A stretch of 64,000 nt of DNA. Source: a virus. The notes under the pieces are model-generated. The model saw nothing but the letters and a program-made list of their open reading frames with translations. It did not search any database and had not been told where the DNA came from. Below, piece after piece: positions 63,261 through 64,000 of this stretch. The translations under genes and the position numbers were made by a program. Each line of letters begins with the position of its first letter. Within the stretch, counting starts at the first letter, position 1. Location of the stretch: positions 1 to 64,000 of IMG/VR virus record IMGVR_UViG_3300021085_000024. The stretch is one strand, 5' to 3'.

Positions 63261-63794
63261 ATGATCAGCAAGATTGAGAAAGACTGTTTGAACTGTGGTG
63301 AGAAGTTCATGGCAGTTAAGACCGAAGTTAAACGAGGCAACGGAAAGTTCTGTTCCCGTAGTTGTTGTTCGCAACATCGTGTAGCCCAAAGAGAAAAACC
63401 CCAGCCCAATGTTTCTTGTGCCAACTGTGGGAAAGAGTTCTATAAAAATGCTAGTAAGAAACGGAACTCAAAATCGGGTTTGTTCTTCTGTGAACGAAAG
63501 TGTAAAGATGAAGCACAGCGTATGGGTGGGATCAAAGAGATTATGCCAGACCATTATGGCAAGGGTACAAGAACTTATGTTTCTATTTGCAAAGCACACC
63601 ACGATATGATTTGTGTGGTCTGTGGTGAGGACAAAATTGTAGCCGTTCATCATTATGATAGAAATCACCACAATGACGACCCAAAGAACCTTGTGCCTCT
63701 TTGCCCTACACACCATTATTATGTTCATAGTCGATACGAGTATTTGGTCGCTGATGTGATTGATGATTATGTTAAGACCAAGTGGTCTGAATAG
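63261..63794 (+). CDS. HNH endonuclease with zinc motifs
   Basis: A 177-residue protein. Two N-terminal cysteine clusters (CLNCGEKF with CSRSCCS, then CANCGKEF with CERKCKD) are followed by a C-terminal HNH nuclease (CVVCGEDKIVAVHHYDRNHH with LCPTHHYYVH), all near residues 120-165. HNH proteins in phages act as homing endonucleases or in packaging. The terminase is 20 kb away, and the gene stands next to a tRNA, so a free-standing homing-type enzyme is more likely. AGAGG lies before the ATG at 63261. Confidence 0.85.
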   Translation: MISKIEKDCLNCGEKFMAVKTEVKRGNGKFCSRSCCSQHRVAQREKPQPNVSCANCGKEFYKNASKKRNSKSGLFFCERKCKDEAQRMGGIKEIMPDHYGKGTRTYVSICKAHHDMICVVCGEDKIVAVHHYDRNHHNDDPKNLVPLCPTHHYYVHSRYEYLVADVIDDYVKTKWSE

Positions 63795-63825
63795 TTCGTC
63801 TATAATCATATATAGAGAAGAATAT

Positions 63826-63898
63826 GGGGGCATAACTCAGTTGGGAGAGTGTCACCCTTGCAAGGTGAAAGTCGTGAGTTCGAATCTCACTGTCTCCA
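63826..63898 (+). tRNA. tRNA-Ala (UGC)
   Basis: A full 73-base cloverleaf: 7-bp acceptor stem (GGGGGCA with TGTCTCC, two G-T pairs), D arm ACTC-loop-GAGT, anticodon stem TCACC/GGTGA around CTTGCAA with anticodon TGC, and T arm GTGAG-TTCGAAT-CTCAC. The discriminator base is A and CCA is not encoded. A TATAAT box at 63801-63806 may be its promoter. Confidence 0.92.
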
Positions 63899-63930
63899 TT
63901 TTCTTCTATCTTTTCAAGGACTTACACTGT

Positions 63931-64000
63931 ATGTTAACGGCTATGGGCGATGTAATGAGGACTGCTTACGAGCGTGGTTGGATAACCACCCGTGATGGCA
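63931..64000 (+). CDS. Start of a gene, class II aldolase-like
   Basis: The first 23 codons of a gene cut by the window edge: MLTAMGDVMRTAYERGWITT then RDG. The phrase RGWxTxRDGN is typical of class II aldolase/adducin-family proteins, but too little is present to be firm. AAGGA precedes the ATG. Confidence 0.4.
   Translation, partial: MLTAMGDVMRTAYERGWITTRDG

Overview
The window is a segment of a large double-stranded DNA tailed-phage genome. It carries a large terminase, portal, prohead protease, acidic core proteins, a major capsid protein and a fibre-like protein. It also has an extensive phage-encoded replication and recombination set. Genes are packed with ATGA/TAATG overlaps, Shine-Dalgarno sites are strong, and base composition is moderate (roughly 40-45% GC by eye). 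No DNA polymerase, replicative helicase, tape measure or lysis gene is recognised, so the genome continues beyond both ends. The host is a bacterium, probably Gram-negative, judging only from a short lipoprotein with a lipobox. I cannot name it.

Layout. 1-7254 is accessory and early: small hypotheticals, a P-loop kinase-like protein, a cytosine-deaminase-like amidohydrolase, a tiny antisense lipoprotein, a PIN-PhoH ATPase, a membrane protein, and a minus-strand block ending in an HU-like protein. 7255-8031 has no gene I can support, sits between divergent blocks, and is the best origin or regulatory candidate. 8032-31106 is replication and recombination: clamp loader delta', delta and gamma/tau, a beta-like clamp, class II ribonucleotide reductase, RecD2-like helicase, SSB-like protein, RuvC-like resolvase, RecA, a Rad50/SbcC-like ATPase split over two genes, Mre11/SbcD-like nuclease, Cas4-like nuclease, two C5 cytosine methyltransferases, a DHH-like protein and a TOPRIM primase. 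31096-32234 encodes a NusG-like protein and a protein with tandem sigma-region-4-like helices. 32272-43787 is virion assembly: spike-like protein, a Dps-like protein, terminase and portal. 43903-45007 is a minus-strand island with a SWIM protein and a metallopeptidase. 45058-61546 is the head/structural region, including a topoisomerase IB domain fused into a 976-residue protein. 61570-64000 holds a third C5 methyltransferase with an embedded overlapping ORF, an HNH protein, tRNA-Ala(UGC) and the start of a further gene.

Two signals stand out. First, at least twelve early/middle operons are preceded by one promoter-like element: a GGATCG or (G/C)(G/A)GTTG box, exactly 17 bases, then CGTATA (GGTATA once). 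The phage also encodes proteins that could read or modulate such promoters (31096-32234). Second, several protein architectures are unusual: a Rad50 homologue cut at its zinc hook, a topoisomerase IB/virion fusion, a methyltransferase with an internal gene that has its own ribosome-binding site, and a probable -1 frameshift after the capsid gene. Function calls rest on motif recognition by eye; no database search was possible.
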